The position numbers and the translations under genes were made by a program. A stretch of DNA of 64,000 nt from the NCBI RefSeq assembly GCF_000378825.1, contig NZ_KB900388.1, positions 3,248,425 to 3,312,424 on the forward strand. The letters are read 5' to 3'. The stretch comes from Salinispora vitiensis (GTDB lineage Bacteria; Actinomycetota; Actinomycetes; Mycobacteriales; Micromonosporaceae). The notes under the pieces are model-generated. The model was given only the letters and a program-made list of their open reading frames with translations, ran no database searches and had not been told where the DNA came from. Shown piece after piece: positions 50,697 through 58,855 of the stretch; positions within the stretch are counted from its first letter, which is position 1, and each line of letters opens with the position of its first letter.

Positions 50697-51233
50697 ATGT
50701 CCACGCCATACGTGTTGATGGGGCTGCTCGCTGGCGGGCCCAAGCACGGGTACGACCTGAAGCGCGCACACGACGCTCGACTACCCAGGGCGAAACCGCT
50801 GGCCTTCGGCCAGGTCTACGCGACCCTCGGCCGACTGGCCCGAGACGGCCTGGTGACTCCAGCGGGTCAGGACCAAGACGCCGGCCCGGAACGCACTTCG
50901 TACACGCTGACCGCTACCGGCCGGACGGCACTCACCACGTGGCTCTCGATGGTCGAACCCCCACTGCCACACCTGACCAGCGTGCTGCTCGCCAAGGTCG
51001 TGGTGTCCCTCCTGGTCACCGACATCGGCCAGGCCCGCCGCTACCTGGAGACGCAGCGAGCGGCGCACATGGACCGGCTACGGGAGCTCACCGCGCTGAA
51101 AACCGATCCGGACGCCACGCTCAGCGACGTGATCGCAGCCGACTACGGCATCGCCCACCTCGATGCGGACCTGCGGTGGCTCCAAACCACCCTGTCTCGC
51201 GTCGCTGACCTGCACAAGGAGATAGCTCGATGA
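50697..51233 (+). CDS. PadR-family transcriptional regulator
   Basis: 178 residues. Winged helix: LMGLLAGGPKHGYDLKRAHD, LAFGQVYATLGRLARDGLVTP, GPERTSYTLTATGR; C-terminal dimerisation helices from ~110. It heads an operon in which its stop overlaps the ABC ATPase start (ATGA). Related to the PadR at 47382, suggesting that the two ABC modules share ancestry. Confidence 0.92.
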   Translation: MSTPYVLMGLLAGGPKHGYDLKRAHDARLPRAKPLAFGQVYATLGRLARDGLVTPAGQDQDAGPERTSYTLTATGRTALTTWLSMVEPPLPHLTSVLLAKVVVSLLVTDIGQARRYLETQRAAHMDRLRELTALKTDPDATLSDVIAADYGIAHLDADLRWLQTTLSRVADLHKEIAR

Positions 51234-51918
51234 GCATCCTGCACGCGCGCGGTGTGGTCCGCGCGTACGGGCACACGCCAGCCCTGCGCGGCGTGACCCT
51301 GAACCTGGCGGAGGGCGAGATCGTCGCTGTGACCGGGCCGTCCGGCTGCGGCAAGTCGACGCTGCTGCACTGCATGGCCGGCATCCTGCGGCCGGACGCC
51401 GGCGAGGTGATCTATCGCGACCAGCGCATCGACACGTTGTCCGAGGGCGAGCGGTCCCGGCTGCGGCGCACCGAATTCGGGGTGCTCTTCCAGTTCGGGC
51501 AGCTCGTTTCGGAGCTGACCACCGCGGAGAACGTGGCGCTTCCGCTGTTACTCGCCGGCACGGGGCGGCGAGCGGCGCGGACCGCGGCACTGTCGTGGCT
51601 GGACCGCTGGGTGTGGCGGACCTGGCCGATCAGCGTCCGGGGGAGATGTCCGGGGGCCAGCAGCAGCGCTGCGCGTTGGCCCGGGCGCTGGTTACCGAGC
51701 CGCGGGTACTGTTCTGCGACGAGCCGACCGGCGCACTGGACTCGCTCACCGGCGAGCAGGTGCTCAGCCATCTGGTACGGGTTGCCCGCCAGCAGCGCAC
51801 CACCGTGCTGCTGGTCACCCACGACGCGCGGGTGGCCGGGTACGCGGACCGCGAGGTCACGCTCCGCGACGGCGAGGTGGACCCGAGCGGTTTCGGCGTC
51901 GAGGTAGCGGGCCGATGA
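51230..51918 (+). pseudogene. ABC transporter ATP-binding protein with apparent -1 frameshift
   Basis: The first ~125 codons encode a normal LolD-like ATPase start (Walker A GPSGCGKST, Q-loop FGVLFQFGQLVSELTTAENV). At about 51605 the frame breaks: LSWLDR should continue LGVADLADQRPGEMSGGQQQR, which is in the next frame, running on through Walker B VLFCDEPTGALDS and the switch THD to the stop at 51918. Adding one base near GACCG/CTGGG restores a 230-residue protein. As read, the ATPase would lack signature and Walker B and be inactive. The downstream permease start still overlaps the restored stop (ATGA). A sequencing error is a serious alternative. Confidence 0.75.
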
Positions 51919-53393
51919 GACCGATGACGCTGCTGCGGTTGGCCCTCGCCGGCACCCGTACCGACGCGGTGCGGGTGCTACTGACCGGCTTCTCCGCCGG
52001 CCTGGCCGGCCTGGGGGTCCTGGCCGCACTGACCGTGGTCGCGATCCCCACAGTCGCGAACGGCGGCAACAACGTGTCCCCGCAGTACCGCAACGCGCTG
52101 CTGGCCGAGGCGGGCCTGCGGCCCGGGGTGGTGTTCGCGCTGGTCCTGCTGACCGTGCCGGTGCTGGCGCTGGCCGGCCAGTGCGCGCGGCTCGGCGCCC
52201 CGGCTCGGGACCGTCGGCTGTCGTCGATCCGGCTCGCCGGCGCCACACCGGGCCAGACGGTGGCCATCGCGGCGACCGAGACCGGCGTGGCGAGTTCGCT
52301 CGGTACGCTGGCTGGCCTCGGCATCTATCTCGGCGGCCGGGAGTTGCTGCACCGGCCGGGGGCCGACGGCCGACTACCGCTACCCACGGACGTGCTGCCA
52401 CCGTGGTGGGCGCTCGCCGCGGTCTGCGTCGGCATCCCGCTACTCTCCGCGCTGGTCGCCGCCGTCATGCTGCGGCGGGTCGTGGTGACGCCGTTGGGTG
52501 TGGTGCGACGGGTACGGACCAAGCGGCCGAAGCCGTGGCCCGGCGTTCTCATCGCGGTCGGTGTCGGCACCACCGCACTCATCGTCCCGCTACAGCGGGG
52601 GGTCGGTTTCCTGCCGCCCCAGGTGTTCCTGCTGCTGGTTCTGTTCGCGATGCTCGCCGTGACGGCCGGGACGGTGTTGGGCACCGGCTGGATCTCGTAC
52701 CGCATCGGGCAGCTGCTGCACCGCTTCGCCCGCCGACCTGCCGGGCTGATAGCCGCCCGGCGGCTGATGGCCGACCCGTGGAGCGGCAGCCGGACCCTGG
52801 CCGCGCTGCTGGGTTGCCTCGTGCTGGCCGGCAGCGCGGCGGTCCTCCGCGCGTGGTTCGCCGCCGACTTCGCGCTGGGGAACGAGGTGATGCGGCGTTA
52901 CGCGGCGACGCAGGGCGTTGACTACATTCCTCCGGAACCAAGCTTCCACCTCGAGTCGCTCGACCTGGTCAACCTGGCGATCACGGTCGGGCTGCTGATC
53001 GCCACCGGCGGCCTGGTCGTGGCCCTCACCGAATCGGTCACCTCGCGCCGACGGGCGTACGCGGCACTGGTGGCCACCGGCGTCGGGCGCGGCACCTTGG
53101 CCCGAGCCTTGCTCTGGCAGTCAATGGCGCCGGCGGCGCTGGGCGTGCTGCTCGCGCTCGCCGTGGGCACCGGGTTGGCGTACGGCCTCTTCGGCACCAC
53201 AGTGACCGCTTACGACTTCAGCGTCTGCCCGGCGGGTGACTGCGAGCAACCGCGGATCGTCCAGAATGTGCCGTTCCCCCTGGTCGATGTGGCCCTGTTC
53301 GGCGTCGGCGGCCTCGTGGCGCTGCTGGCGGCCGTCGGCGTCGGCCTACTCTTCCTGCGGGCCAGCACCGCGCTGGAGGAGCTGCGCGTCTGA
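51915..53393 (+). CDS. FtsX-type ABC transporter permease
   Basis: 492 residues. About eight hydrophobic segments: 20-45, 72-92, 112-135, 170-192, 212-235, 240-262, 296-315 and, in the FtsX core near the C-terminus, 350-372, 398-425 and 455-482. DRRLSSIRLAGATPGQ is the cytoplasmic coupling loop also seen in the left module (DRRLAALRLAGMS). A pair of cysteines (CPAGDC) lies in the last outer loop. Works with the ATPase whose gene overlaps it. Confidence 0.87.
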   Translation: MRPMTLLRLALAGTRTDAVRVLLTGFSAGLAGLGVLAALTVVAIPTVANGGNNVSPQYRNALLAEAGLRPGVVFALVLLTVPVLALAGQCARLGAPARDRRLSSIRLAGATPGQTVAIAATETGVASSLGTLAGLGIYLGGRELLHRPGADGRLPLPTDVLPPWWALAAVCVGIPLLSALVAAVMLRRVVVTPLGVVRRVRTKRPKPWPGVLIAVGVGTTALIVPLQRGVGFLPPQVFLLLVLFAMLAVTAGTVLGTGWISYRIGQLLHRFARRPAGLIAARRLMADPWSGSRTLAALLGCLVLAGSAAVLRAWFAADFALGNEVMRRYAATQGVDYIPPEPSFHLESLDLVNLAITVGLLIATGGLVVALTESVTSRRRAYAALVATGVGRGTLARALLWQSMAPAALGVLLALAVGTGLAYGLFGTTVTAYDFSVCPAGDCEQPRIVQNVPFPLVDVALFGVGGLVALLAAVGVGLLFLRASTALEELRV

Positions 53394-53445
53394 GTGCACC
53401 GAGGGCGGCGAGAGCGGCGAGGGCACCGAGTGCGGCGAGCAGCGG

Positions 53446-54216
53446 CTAGCCCCGTTCCGCGCGGGCGGCGACGTGGGCCTCGATGCCCTCGATCAACTGC
53501 CGCAGGCCGAACGTCAGGTCAGTTTCCGTGCTGGTGGCCTCGCCGGCGGCCCCGGCGGGGAGGTCGAAGGTGCCGGCTGACAGCAGGGCACTGAGGGTGG
53601 GAAAGCGGTCCGGGCGGGCCACCGCGGCCAGCGCCTCCCCGAAGGAGATCAGGTCGTCTTCGCCGGCCGCCCGGGCCAGGTCGGTGGAGATCCGGGCCAG
53701 GCCCTGGGTGGCGCCGGTGAGGAAGAGGGCGAGCGACACCATCTCCTCGTACGTCAGGCCGATGTCTTTGATGACGGCCAGCAGCGCCTCGAGCCAGGCC
53801 AGTTGGTTGGGGCCGATCGGTTGGCTGACCTGGGCCCGCAGCATCCACGGGTGGGCCTGGTAGCGGCCCCACAGCGCCGTGACCCAGGCCTCGACCCGCA
53901 CCTGCCAGCCGCCGGGCACCGCGTCGAGGCCGGGCGGCGCGCCGGATGCCTCGTCGAACATGGCCTCGACCAGGTGCTTCTTGCTCGGCACGTAGCGGTA
54001 GAGGGACATCGGGGTCACCTCGAGCCGCTTGGCGACCTGCTGCATGGAGACGGCGTCGATTCCGTCGGCGTCGGCGATCGCGATGGCGGCCACGACGACC
54101 TGGGTGACGCTCAGCCCAGGCCTCGGCCCGGGGCTGCTGCGCGGGCGGTCACCCTCGCGCCAGAGGAACTCGAAGGTGCTTGACCCACCACCCGGCGGAG
54201 TCTGCTCGGAACCCAT
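53446..54216 (-). CDS. TetR-family regulator
   Basis: 256 residues from the ATG at 54216; the frame continues upstream across the operator region and is not coding there. Unlike short TetR proteins it has ~35 extra N-terminal residues before the helix-turn-helix (VVAAIAIADADGIDAVSMQQVAKRLEVTPMSLYRYVPSKKHLV). The C-terminal ligand domain is of the TetR_C_1 type common next to drug exporters. It is divergent from a DrrAB-like ABC pair and likely represses it. Confidence 0.92.
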   Translation of the reverse strand: MGSEQTPPGGGSSTFEFLWREGDRPRSSPGPRPGLSVTQVVVAAIAIADADGIDAVSMQQVAKRLEVTPMSLYRYVPSKKHLVEAMFDEASGAPPGLDAVPGGWQVRVEAWVTALWGRYQAHPWMLRAQVSQPIGPNQLAWLEALLAVIKDIGLTYEEMVSLALFLTGATQGLARISTDLARAAGEDDLISFGEALAAVARPDRFPTLSALLSAGTFDLPAGAAGEATSTETDLTFGLRQLIEGIEAHVAARAERG

Positions 54217-54231
54217 CGTGCCGCCCTTCCG

Positions 54232-54286
54232 TTGACACCCCACGCTAACCGTGTATAGCGTATAGCCATCAGTATAGGCCATATAC
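54232..54286. promoter_or_regulatory. Promoter and TetR operator of the DrrAB-like operon
   Basis: TTGACA (54232-54237) and TATAGC (54254-54259) are 16 bases apart and point to the ABC genes. Three GTATAG units occur at 54253-54277, and GTATA-N5-TATAC (54272-54286) is an inverted repeat; binding here would block both this promoter and the divergent tetR. Confidence 0.6.
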
Positions 54287-54372
54287 CGTTGCCACCGGAA
54301 GTCGGTCCCGGCCCATTGGGGGCACTGGCACCGCCGCCACCGGGAAGCAACGACAGGAGAGGCGGAAGGGAA

Positions 54373-55371
54373 ATGGAGCACGAATACGCGATTCAGGTTC
54401 GGGGCCTCCGAAAGGACTACGGGAGGGTCGAGGCGCTCCGAGGGGTGGATCTGGACGTTCGCCGAGGCACCCTGCTGGCCCTGCTCGGCCCCAACGGCTC
54501 CGGCAAGACCACCGTGGTGAAGACGCTGAGCACGCTCACCCGACCATCGCGCGGGTCCGTCGTCGTCAACGGCTACGACGTAACGCGGCGACGCAACGGA
54601 GTGCGGAGCTCAATCGGGATGGTCAGCCAGTTCGTCGCACTCGACTGGCTGCACAGCGGCCGGGAAAACCTGGTGCTGCTGGGCCGACTCCAGAAGCTCA
54701 GCAAGACCAACGCCACCCGCCGGGCAGCGCAGCTACTGGAACGATTCGAGTTGACCGAGGCCGCCGACCGGCCGGTCAAGACCTACTCCGGGGGTATGAA
54801 GCGCCGGCTGGACCTGGCCGCCAGCCTGATCGTCACCCCACCCGTGCTGTTGCTGGACGAGCCCACGACCGGCCTCGACCCGCGCAGTCGGGCGGTGCTG
54901 TGGGAGGTGATCAGGCAGCTACTCGGCGAGGGCATCACCATCCTGCTCACCACGCAGTACCTGGAGGAGGCCGACCGGCTGGCCGACCAGATCGCCGTCC
55001 TCAACGACGGCCGGATCATCGCCCGGGGCACCGCCGACCAGCTCAAACAAGGCGTGGGCCGGGAGCGGGTGGCAGTCGTGCTGCGCGGCCCCGAGGACTT
55101 CCGCCGGGCCGGCGACCTGCTCGTCGGGCCGGGCCTCACCCGCGACCCGGAGACCCGAACGATCAGTTTGGCGATCGACGGGCCGTCGCGGGTCAAGCAC
55201 CTGCTCGACCTTCTGGCCGAGCACGGCCTGGCGATCGACTCACTGTCGCTGACCAAGCCCACCCTGGACGACGTCTTCTTCGCCCTCACCCAGCGGGCGA
55301 GCGACCCTCCGGACGCCGACTCGATGCCCGCCCGCCGCGAGCCCAACGACGAGCTGGGAGCCCTCCGATGA
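54373..55371 (+). CDS. DrrA-like ABC ATP-binding protein
   Basis: 332 residues from the ATG at 54373 with GGAAGGG upstream. Walker A GPNGSGKTT, signature YSGGMKRRLDLAASL, Walker B LLLDEPTTGLDPRSR, switch region TTQYLEEADRLADQI. The extended C-terminal domain (LTKPTLDDVFFALT) is characteristic of the daunorubicin-resistance DrrA group. Exports a drug-like or lipid substrate together with the following ABC-2 permease. Confidence 0.93.
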   Translation: MEHEYAIQVRGLRKDYGRVEALRGVDLDVRRGTLLALLGPNGSGKTTVVKTLSTLTRPSRGSVVVNGYDVTRRRNGVRSSIGMVSQFVALDWLHSGRENLVLLGRLQKLSKTNATRRAAQLLERFELTEAADRPVKTYSGGMKRRLDLAASLIVTPPVLLLDEPTTGLDPRSRAVLWEVIRQLLGEGITILLTTQYLEEADRLADQIAVLNDGRIIARGTADQLKQGVGRERVAVVLRGPEDFRRAGDLLVGPGLTRDPETRTISLAIDGPSRVKHLLDLLAEHGLAIDSLSLTKPTLDDVFFALTQRASDPPDADSMPARREPNDELGALR

Positions 55372-56183
55372 CCAGCCAGACCCAGACCGGCGAGGGCGTC
55401 GCCCTACCGGACACCCGCACGAAGCTGTACTGGGCGATCAACGACAACCTCGTCCTGATCGGCCGCCATCTGGGGCACCTGACCCGTAGCCCCGACCAGC
55501 TCTTCACCGCGCTCATGTTGCCGGCGACCCTGCTGCTGCTGTTTCGTTTCATGTTCGGTGGGGCGATCGACGTCGGAAACACCACCTACGTCAACTACCT
55601 CGTCCCCGGCATTCTGGTCATCGGCGTCACCATGGTCGCTGTTTCCACCAGTGCGGCCGTCCAATCCGACATGCAGGAGGGCGTGGTCGACCGGTACCGC
55701 ACGATCGCCATGGCGGATTCTGCGGTAATCATCGGTCACGTCGTCGCCGCCGTCGTCCGCGCGGCGATCTCGCTGGTCGCCATGGTCGGCCTCGGAATCG
55801 CCGTGGGATTCCGCCCGGCCGGCTCCGCTCTCGACTGGGTGCTGACCGCCGGGACGCTCCTCCTCTTCGCCTTCTCACTGGCCTGGGTCGCCGCCGTGCT
55901 CGGCCTGGTCGCCAGGTCGGCGGACGGCGCCAGCGGGCTCGGCCTGATCCTCATGTTCAGCCCCTACGCCAGCAGCGCCTTCGTCCAGCCGGAGACGCTC
56001 CCCGACGGTCTGCGCGGCTTCGTCGAGCACCAACCGGTGACCCTTGTTGTCGACACCGTCCGCGCGCTCCTGCTCGGGCTGCCGGTGGGCAACACCGGCT
56101 GGTACGCGGTGCTCTGGTGGGTCGCGATCCTCGGCGTGGCGGCTCCGGTGGCCACTCGGCTCTACCACCGCCGGTACGCGTGA
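55368..56183 (+). CDS. DrrB-like ABC-2 permease
   Basis: 271 residues from the ATG at 55368 overlapping the ATPase stop. Six transmembrane segments typical of ABC-2 permeases, with YLVPGILVIGVTM, the conserved MQEGVVDRYRTIAM loop and FVQPETLPDGLRGFVEHQPVTLVVDTVRALL, all hallmarks of the DrrB group. Confidence 0.92.
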   Translation: MTSQTQTGEGVALPDTRTKLYWAINDNLVLIGRHLGHLTRSPDQLFTALMLPATLLLLFRFMFGGAIDVGNTTYVNYLVPGILVIGVTMVAVSTSAAVQSDMQEGVVDRYRTIAMADSAVIIGHVVAAVVRAAISLVAMVGLGIAVGFRPAGSALDWVLTAGTLLLFAFSLAWVAAVLGLVARSADGASGLGLILMFSPYASSAFVQPETLPDGLRGFVEHQPVTLVVDTVRALLLGLPVGNTGWYAVLWWVAILGVAAPVATRLYHRRYA

Positions 56184-56565
56184 GGGCTGAAACCCCGTAC
56201 CGGGTGGGCGATCGCACGTCAGTGGGCGGCCATCACTCAAACGGGTCGGAGTTCGGCCGGTATCCCGTCAAAAATCGCCGAAGTAAAACGCTGAAACAAC
56301 GGCTGCAACTAGGTTTAGCGAGTAGGCAAAGCAAGACTTACCTAACCTAGGTAAGGCTTACTTACTCCGCTCAGGCGTGGCAACAACGAAACATGATTAT
56401 TCTTTACCGGGTGAGGTTTACTGCTACAGTGTCGGCGTCGGAAAAACCCGCAGTCTGCACCGGCTCAACGTTTACGTCTCGTCGCTGCGGCAATGCTGAC
56501 TGACACCTTGTTTCGCCGCGCTGGCTCGTTCCGGCCTGCCGGCCCGCACGGCCTTGGAGGCATCA
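56184..56565 (+). promoter_or_regulatory. Upstream region of the DUF1540 gene with iron-box-like sites
   Basis: At 56347-56365 CTAGGTAAGGCTTACTTAC matches the DtxR/IdeR consensus at 14 of 19 positions. It overlaps an inverted repeat TTACCTA-ACC-TAGGTAA (56338-56354), so two offset sites may exist. The region is A+T-rich relative to its surroundings. The leader from about 56430 to the start has no gene; GGAGG precedes the ATG at 56566. Confidence 0.6.
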
Positions 56566-56862
56566 ATGAAAACTCTGCTGCAGTCACCCCCGGTACGCGA
56601 ATGCGCCGCCACGGCGTGCAGTTTCAACGACGGCGGCTGCCACGCTCCCGCGATCACCGTGGCCTCGGCGGGTGACGCCGCCTCCTGCGCGACGTTCGTG
56701 GAGTCCGCCGTCTCCGGCGGGGTCGCCGAGGTGACCGGCGCGGTGGGCGCCTGCGCCCGCTCCGAGTGCGCCTTCAACACCAACCTCGCCTGCACCGCCG
56801 AGTCCATCACCGTCGGCCCCGGCGCCACCGTCAGCGATTGCCTCACCTACCGGCCCGCCTGA
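56566..56862 (+). CDS. Double DUF1540 cysteine-rich protein
   Basis: 98 residues from the ATG at 56566 (GGAGG 6 bases upstream). Two tandem DUF1540 units, each with four cysteines: CAATACSFNDGGCHAPAI then SCATF, and CARSECAFNTNLACTAESI then DCLTY. DUF1540 is a small presumed metal-binding domain. The upstream iron-box-like site suggests that this protein is made in iron limitation, where it could hold iron, zinc or an Fe-S species; that is an inference. Confidence 0.8.
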   Translation: MKTLLQSPPVRECAATACSFNDGGCHAPAITVASAGDAASCATFVESAVSGGVAEVTGAVGACARSECAFNTNLACTAESITVGPGATVSDCLTYRPA

Positions 56863-56885
56863 CACCGGCGCACCGGTCCACCCAG

Positions 56886-56914
56886 AGCCCTCGGCGCAGC
56901 AGCCGGGGGCTTTG
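56886..56914 (+). terminator. Terminator after the DUF1540 gene
   Basis: AGCCCTCGGC-GCAGCA-GCCGGGGGCT followed by TTT: 10-bp stem with one G-T pair, 23 bases beyond the stop. Confidence 0.75.
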
Positions 56915-56942
56915 GTGTGCGCCCGGTCGGCCCGCCGCCACC

Positions 56943-56985
56943 CTCGGTGGTCGCCCGGACCTCACTCTCGGTGGTCGCCCGGACC
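56943..56985. repeat. Short tandem repeat
   Basis: CTCGGTGGTCGCCCGGACC occurs at 56943-56961 and 56967-56985, a 24-base period, between the terminator and the next iron-box-like site. No function apparent. Confidence 0.6.
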
Positions 56986-57044
56986 CCACCGGCCCACGGT
57001 GAACTGCCTCACCTGCGACATCGGCAGCCGAGCGCCGCGCTTGG

Positions 57045-57063
57045 CAAGGTTAGGCTTACCTAT
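57045..57063 (+). promoter_or_regulatory. Iron-box-like site upstream of DUF2470 gene 1
   Basis: CAAGGTTAGGCTTACCTAT matches the DtxR/IdeR/DmdR consensus at 15 of 19 positions, with intact GGTTAGGCTTACC core. It ends 54 bases before the ATG and overlaps a possible -10 (TAGAGT just downstream). Confidence 0.75.
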
Positions 57064-57117
57064 TAGAGTCGAGTCCCGAGGCCGAGCTCACTTCACTTCC
57101 ATGGCCGAGGGGACTAC

Positions 57118-58011
57118 ATGGCGTTCCAACCAGGCGACTGGCCAGCGAGTCTGACCGGTTCAGCGCCCGCCCGTGGGGCGATGTCGGAAACGGCGCTCGC
57201 CGGCACCCGCGTCCTGCCGACCGACCACCACGCGGTGATCTCGCGCTCCGCCCTCTCCACCGCCACCTCCCTGCGGCTGCGTCTCGGCGACACCGCCATT
57301 GACCTGATCCAGTCGCATGCCCTGCTGCCCGACGGCACGGTGATCCTGGCGGTCGACGCGATGAGCCCGACCGGCGGTCTGCTGGTGGCGGCCCGTGGGC
57401 GACGCGGCGAGGTGCAACTCGACGTGACCCAGCTCGTCCCGGTCGCCGTCCGCTCCCGGGTGCGGGCCAGAGTGCGGGTGACGGGTACCGCGCACCGATT
57501 CGACCCGGCGAACCTGGAGTCCTGCGACGCCGACACGGTGATGTCCCTGCTCGACCTGCCCCCCGTCGCGCTCTGGACGGTCGAACCGGTCGAGGTCACG
57601 GTCACCAGCGGCGACGATGAAGCCCTGGTGGGCGCCAGTACCTACCGGGCGACCTGCCCGGATCCGCTCGCCACCGTCGAAGCCACCCACCTACAGCATC
57701 TGATCCAGCACCATCGGGACGCGGTGGACCAACTGACGACCCTGGTCAACCCGGAGTTGACGGCGAAGGCGACGCGAGTCGTGCCGGTTGCGGTTGACGC
57801 CGACGGCATGGTGCTCCGCGCCGAGGCGCCCGGCGGCCACCTCGATGTCCGGCTGCCGTTCGCCCGCCGGGTCACCTCCAGCGCCGACCTCACGGCGGGG
57901 CTGCGGGACCTGCTCGCCAAGGCCACACCGCACCGGTCCGGCTGCTCACCCCACGGCACGGCCGCCCGCTGCGGCCTGCCAGCGGCGGAGTGCGCGATTC
58001 CGTCCGTCTGA
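57118..58011 (+). CDS. DUF2470-domain protein 1 (HugZ-like haem-utilisation family)
   Basis: 297 residues from the ATG at 57118 (GAGGGG 5 bases upstream; ATG at 57181 is an alternative). The N-terminal part has a split-barrel-like pattern with VQLDVTQLVPVAVRSRVRARVRVTG. The C-terminal part, LQHLIQHHRDAVDQL then VVPVAVDADGMVLRAEAPGG and RLPFARRVTSSADLTAGLRDLL, is the DUF2470 domain found at the end of HugZ-type haem oxygenases. A short tail carries three cysteines. The iron-box-like site upstream fits a role in obtaining iron from haem; catalytic haem ligands cannot be assigned by eye. Confidence 0.78.
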   Translation: MAFQPGDWPASLTGSAPARGAMSETALAGTRVLPTDHHAVISRSALSTATSLRLRLGDTAIDLIQSHALLPDGTVILAVDAMSPTGGLLVAARGRRGEVQLDVTQLVPVAVRSRVRARVRVTGTAHRFDPANLESCDADTVMSLLDLPPVALWTVEPVEVTVTSGDDEALVGASTYRATCPDPLATVEATHLQHLIQHHRDAVDQLTTLVNPELTAKATRVVPVAVDADGMVLRAEAPGGHLDVRLPFARRVTSSADLTAGLRDLLAKATPHRSGCSPHGTAARCGLPAAECAIPSV

Positions 58012-58060
58012 TCGTCAATCCAGCCCGGGCCTTCTGATCGTCAACTCAGCCTGGCCCGCC
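58009..58060. repeat. Two imperfect 26-bp repeats between the DUF2470 genes
   Basis: CTGATCGTCAATCCAGCCCG and CTGATCGTCAACTCAGCCTG lie 26 bases apart at and just after the stop of DUF2470 gene 1. They may be a local duplication; no hairpin terminator is obvious. Confidence 0.55.
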
Positions 58061-58105
58061 CGCCCGCTTCCCACTCAGCGGCTGGCGGGTGACGGAGGCT
58101 GCCGG

Positions 58106-58807
58106 CTACCAGATCCGGGAACGCCGGCCGCAGGCGGCACCTCGCTCCACCAGCGCGGCCATGCGCTCGCGGAGCTCATCCGGGTGGCGCAACGCCGGGG
58201 TGAACCCGAGCCGGACGTCGCGGTGGCCGCTCATCCGCTCCAGCCGCAGCACCAGTCCGTGCCGGTCTAGGCGAAGCGGAACGACCCGCCGTACGCCGTA
58301 CCGGTGCCGTGGTGCGACCAGACGGCAGAGCGATTCGACCGTACGCGGGTGGTGGCGGTCGAGGTGGCAGAGGAGTTCCGCCTCCTCGGCGGCGAGCGGG
58401 TCTGCTTCGGCGGCGGCGAAGTCATCCGGGTCCACGGTCGTGGTGGCCCCGTCGACGCTGAGCTCGACGGCGGCGAGGTCGAACTCGACGGTTAGGTCCT
58501 CGTTGTCGCCGGGGGCGACCGGGGTGAGCCAACCACTGAACGTGCCACGACCACGGACGCGCTCCCGGACCGGCGTCGGTGCCACATCGGTGATCTCAAC
58601 GACCGCCGCGACCTCGCGCTGGCGGGTGATGTCGGTGGCCAACCGGCTATCGATCGGGAGGTCCATCCGGATCCGGCCGCGCGGATTGAGCGTGTGCCGG
58701 TTGATCAAGTCGGCCCGGTGCCCGGGTGTCCGCAGCTCCAGCGAGGTGGCCGCGGCGACGATCGTCCGGAGCCGCTGCGCGGAAGCCGCGGGGTGGGTGT
58801 TGCTCAA
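58106..58807 (-). CDS. DUF2470-domain protein 2 (HugZ-like family)
   Basis: 233 residues from a TTG start (GGAGG 7 bases upstream). Same layout as the neighbour but divergent: N-terminal VVEITDVAPTPVRERVRGRGTFSGW, then the DUF2470 part ELLCHLDRHHPRTVESL, VVPLRLDRHGLVLRLERMSGH, RLGFTPALRHPDELRERM. It converges with DUF2470 gene 1 and is divergent from the S4 gene, sharing the iron-box-like site at 58822-58840, which lies 15 bases before its start. Likely a haem/iron-acquisition accessory. Confidence 0.78.
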   Translation of the reverse strand: MSNTHPAASAQRLRTIVAAATSLELRTPGHRADLINRHTLNPRGRIRMDLPIDSRLATDITRQREVAAVVEITDVAPTPVRERVRGRGTFSGWLTPVAPGDNEDLTVEFDLAAVELSVDGATTTVDPDDFAAAEADPLAAEEAELLCHLDRHHPRTVESLCRLVAPRHRYGVRRVVPLRLDRHGLVLRLERMSGHRDVRLGFTPALRHPDELRERMAALVERGAACGRRSRIW

Positions 58808-58821
58808 CCTGGCACCTCCTA

Positions 58822-58840
58822 TTAGGTTAGGCTTACCTTA
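58822..58840. promoter_or_regulatory. Strong iron-box-like site between DUF2470 gene 2 and rpsD paralogue
   Basis: TTAGGTTAGGCTTACCTTA differs from the symmetrical consensus TTAGGTTAGGCTAACCTAA at only two positions. It lies 15 bases from each of the two divergent start codons, so a bound DtxR/IdeR-type repressor should silence both genes. Confidence 0.85.
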
Positions 58841-58855
58841 CTAGAGAGGTGCAGA

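Noticed and set aside
53394..53445. Imperfect GAGNGCGGCGAG repeats after the FtsX gene
   Set aside because: Short, irregular and composition-driven; no hairpin and no second locus.
58822..58840. Zur box in front of the S4 gene
   Set aside because: Zinc-controlled ribosomal switches would be expected to use a Zur site (TGAAAATGATTTTCA type). This 19-mer is a DtxR/IdeR-type iron box and has no AT-rich Zur core.
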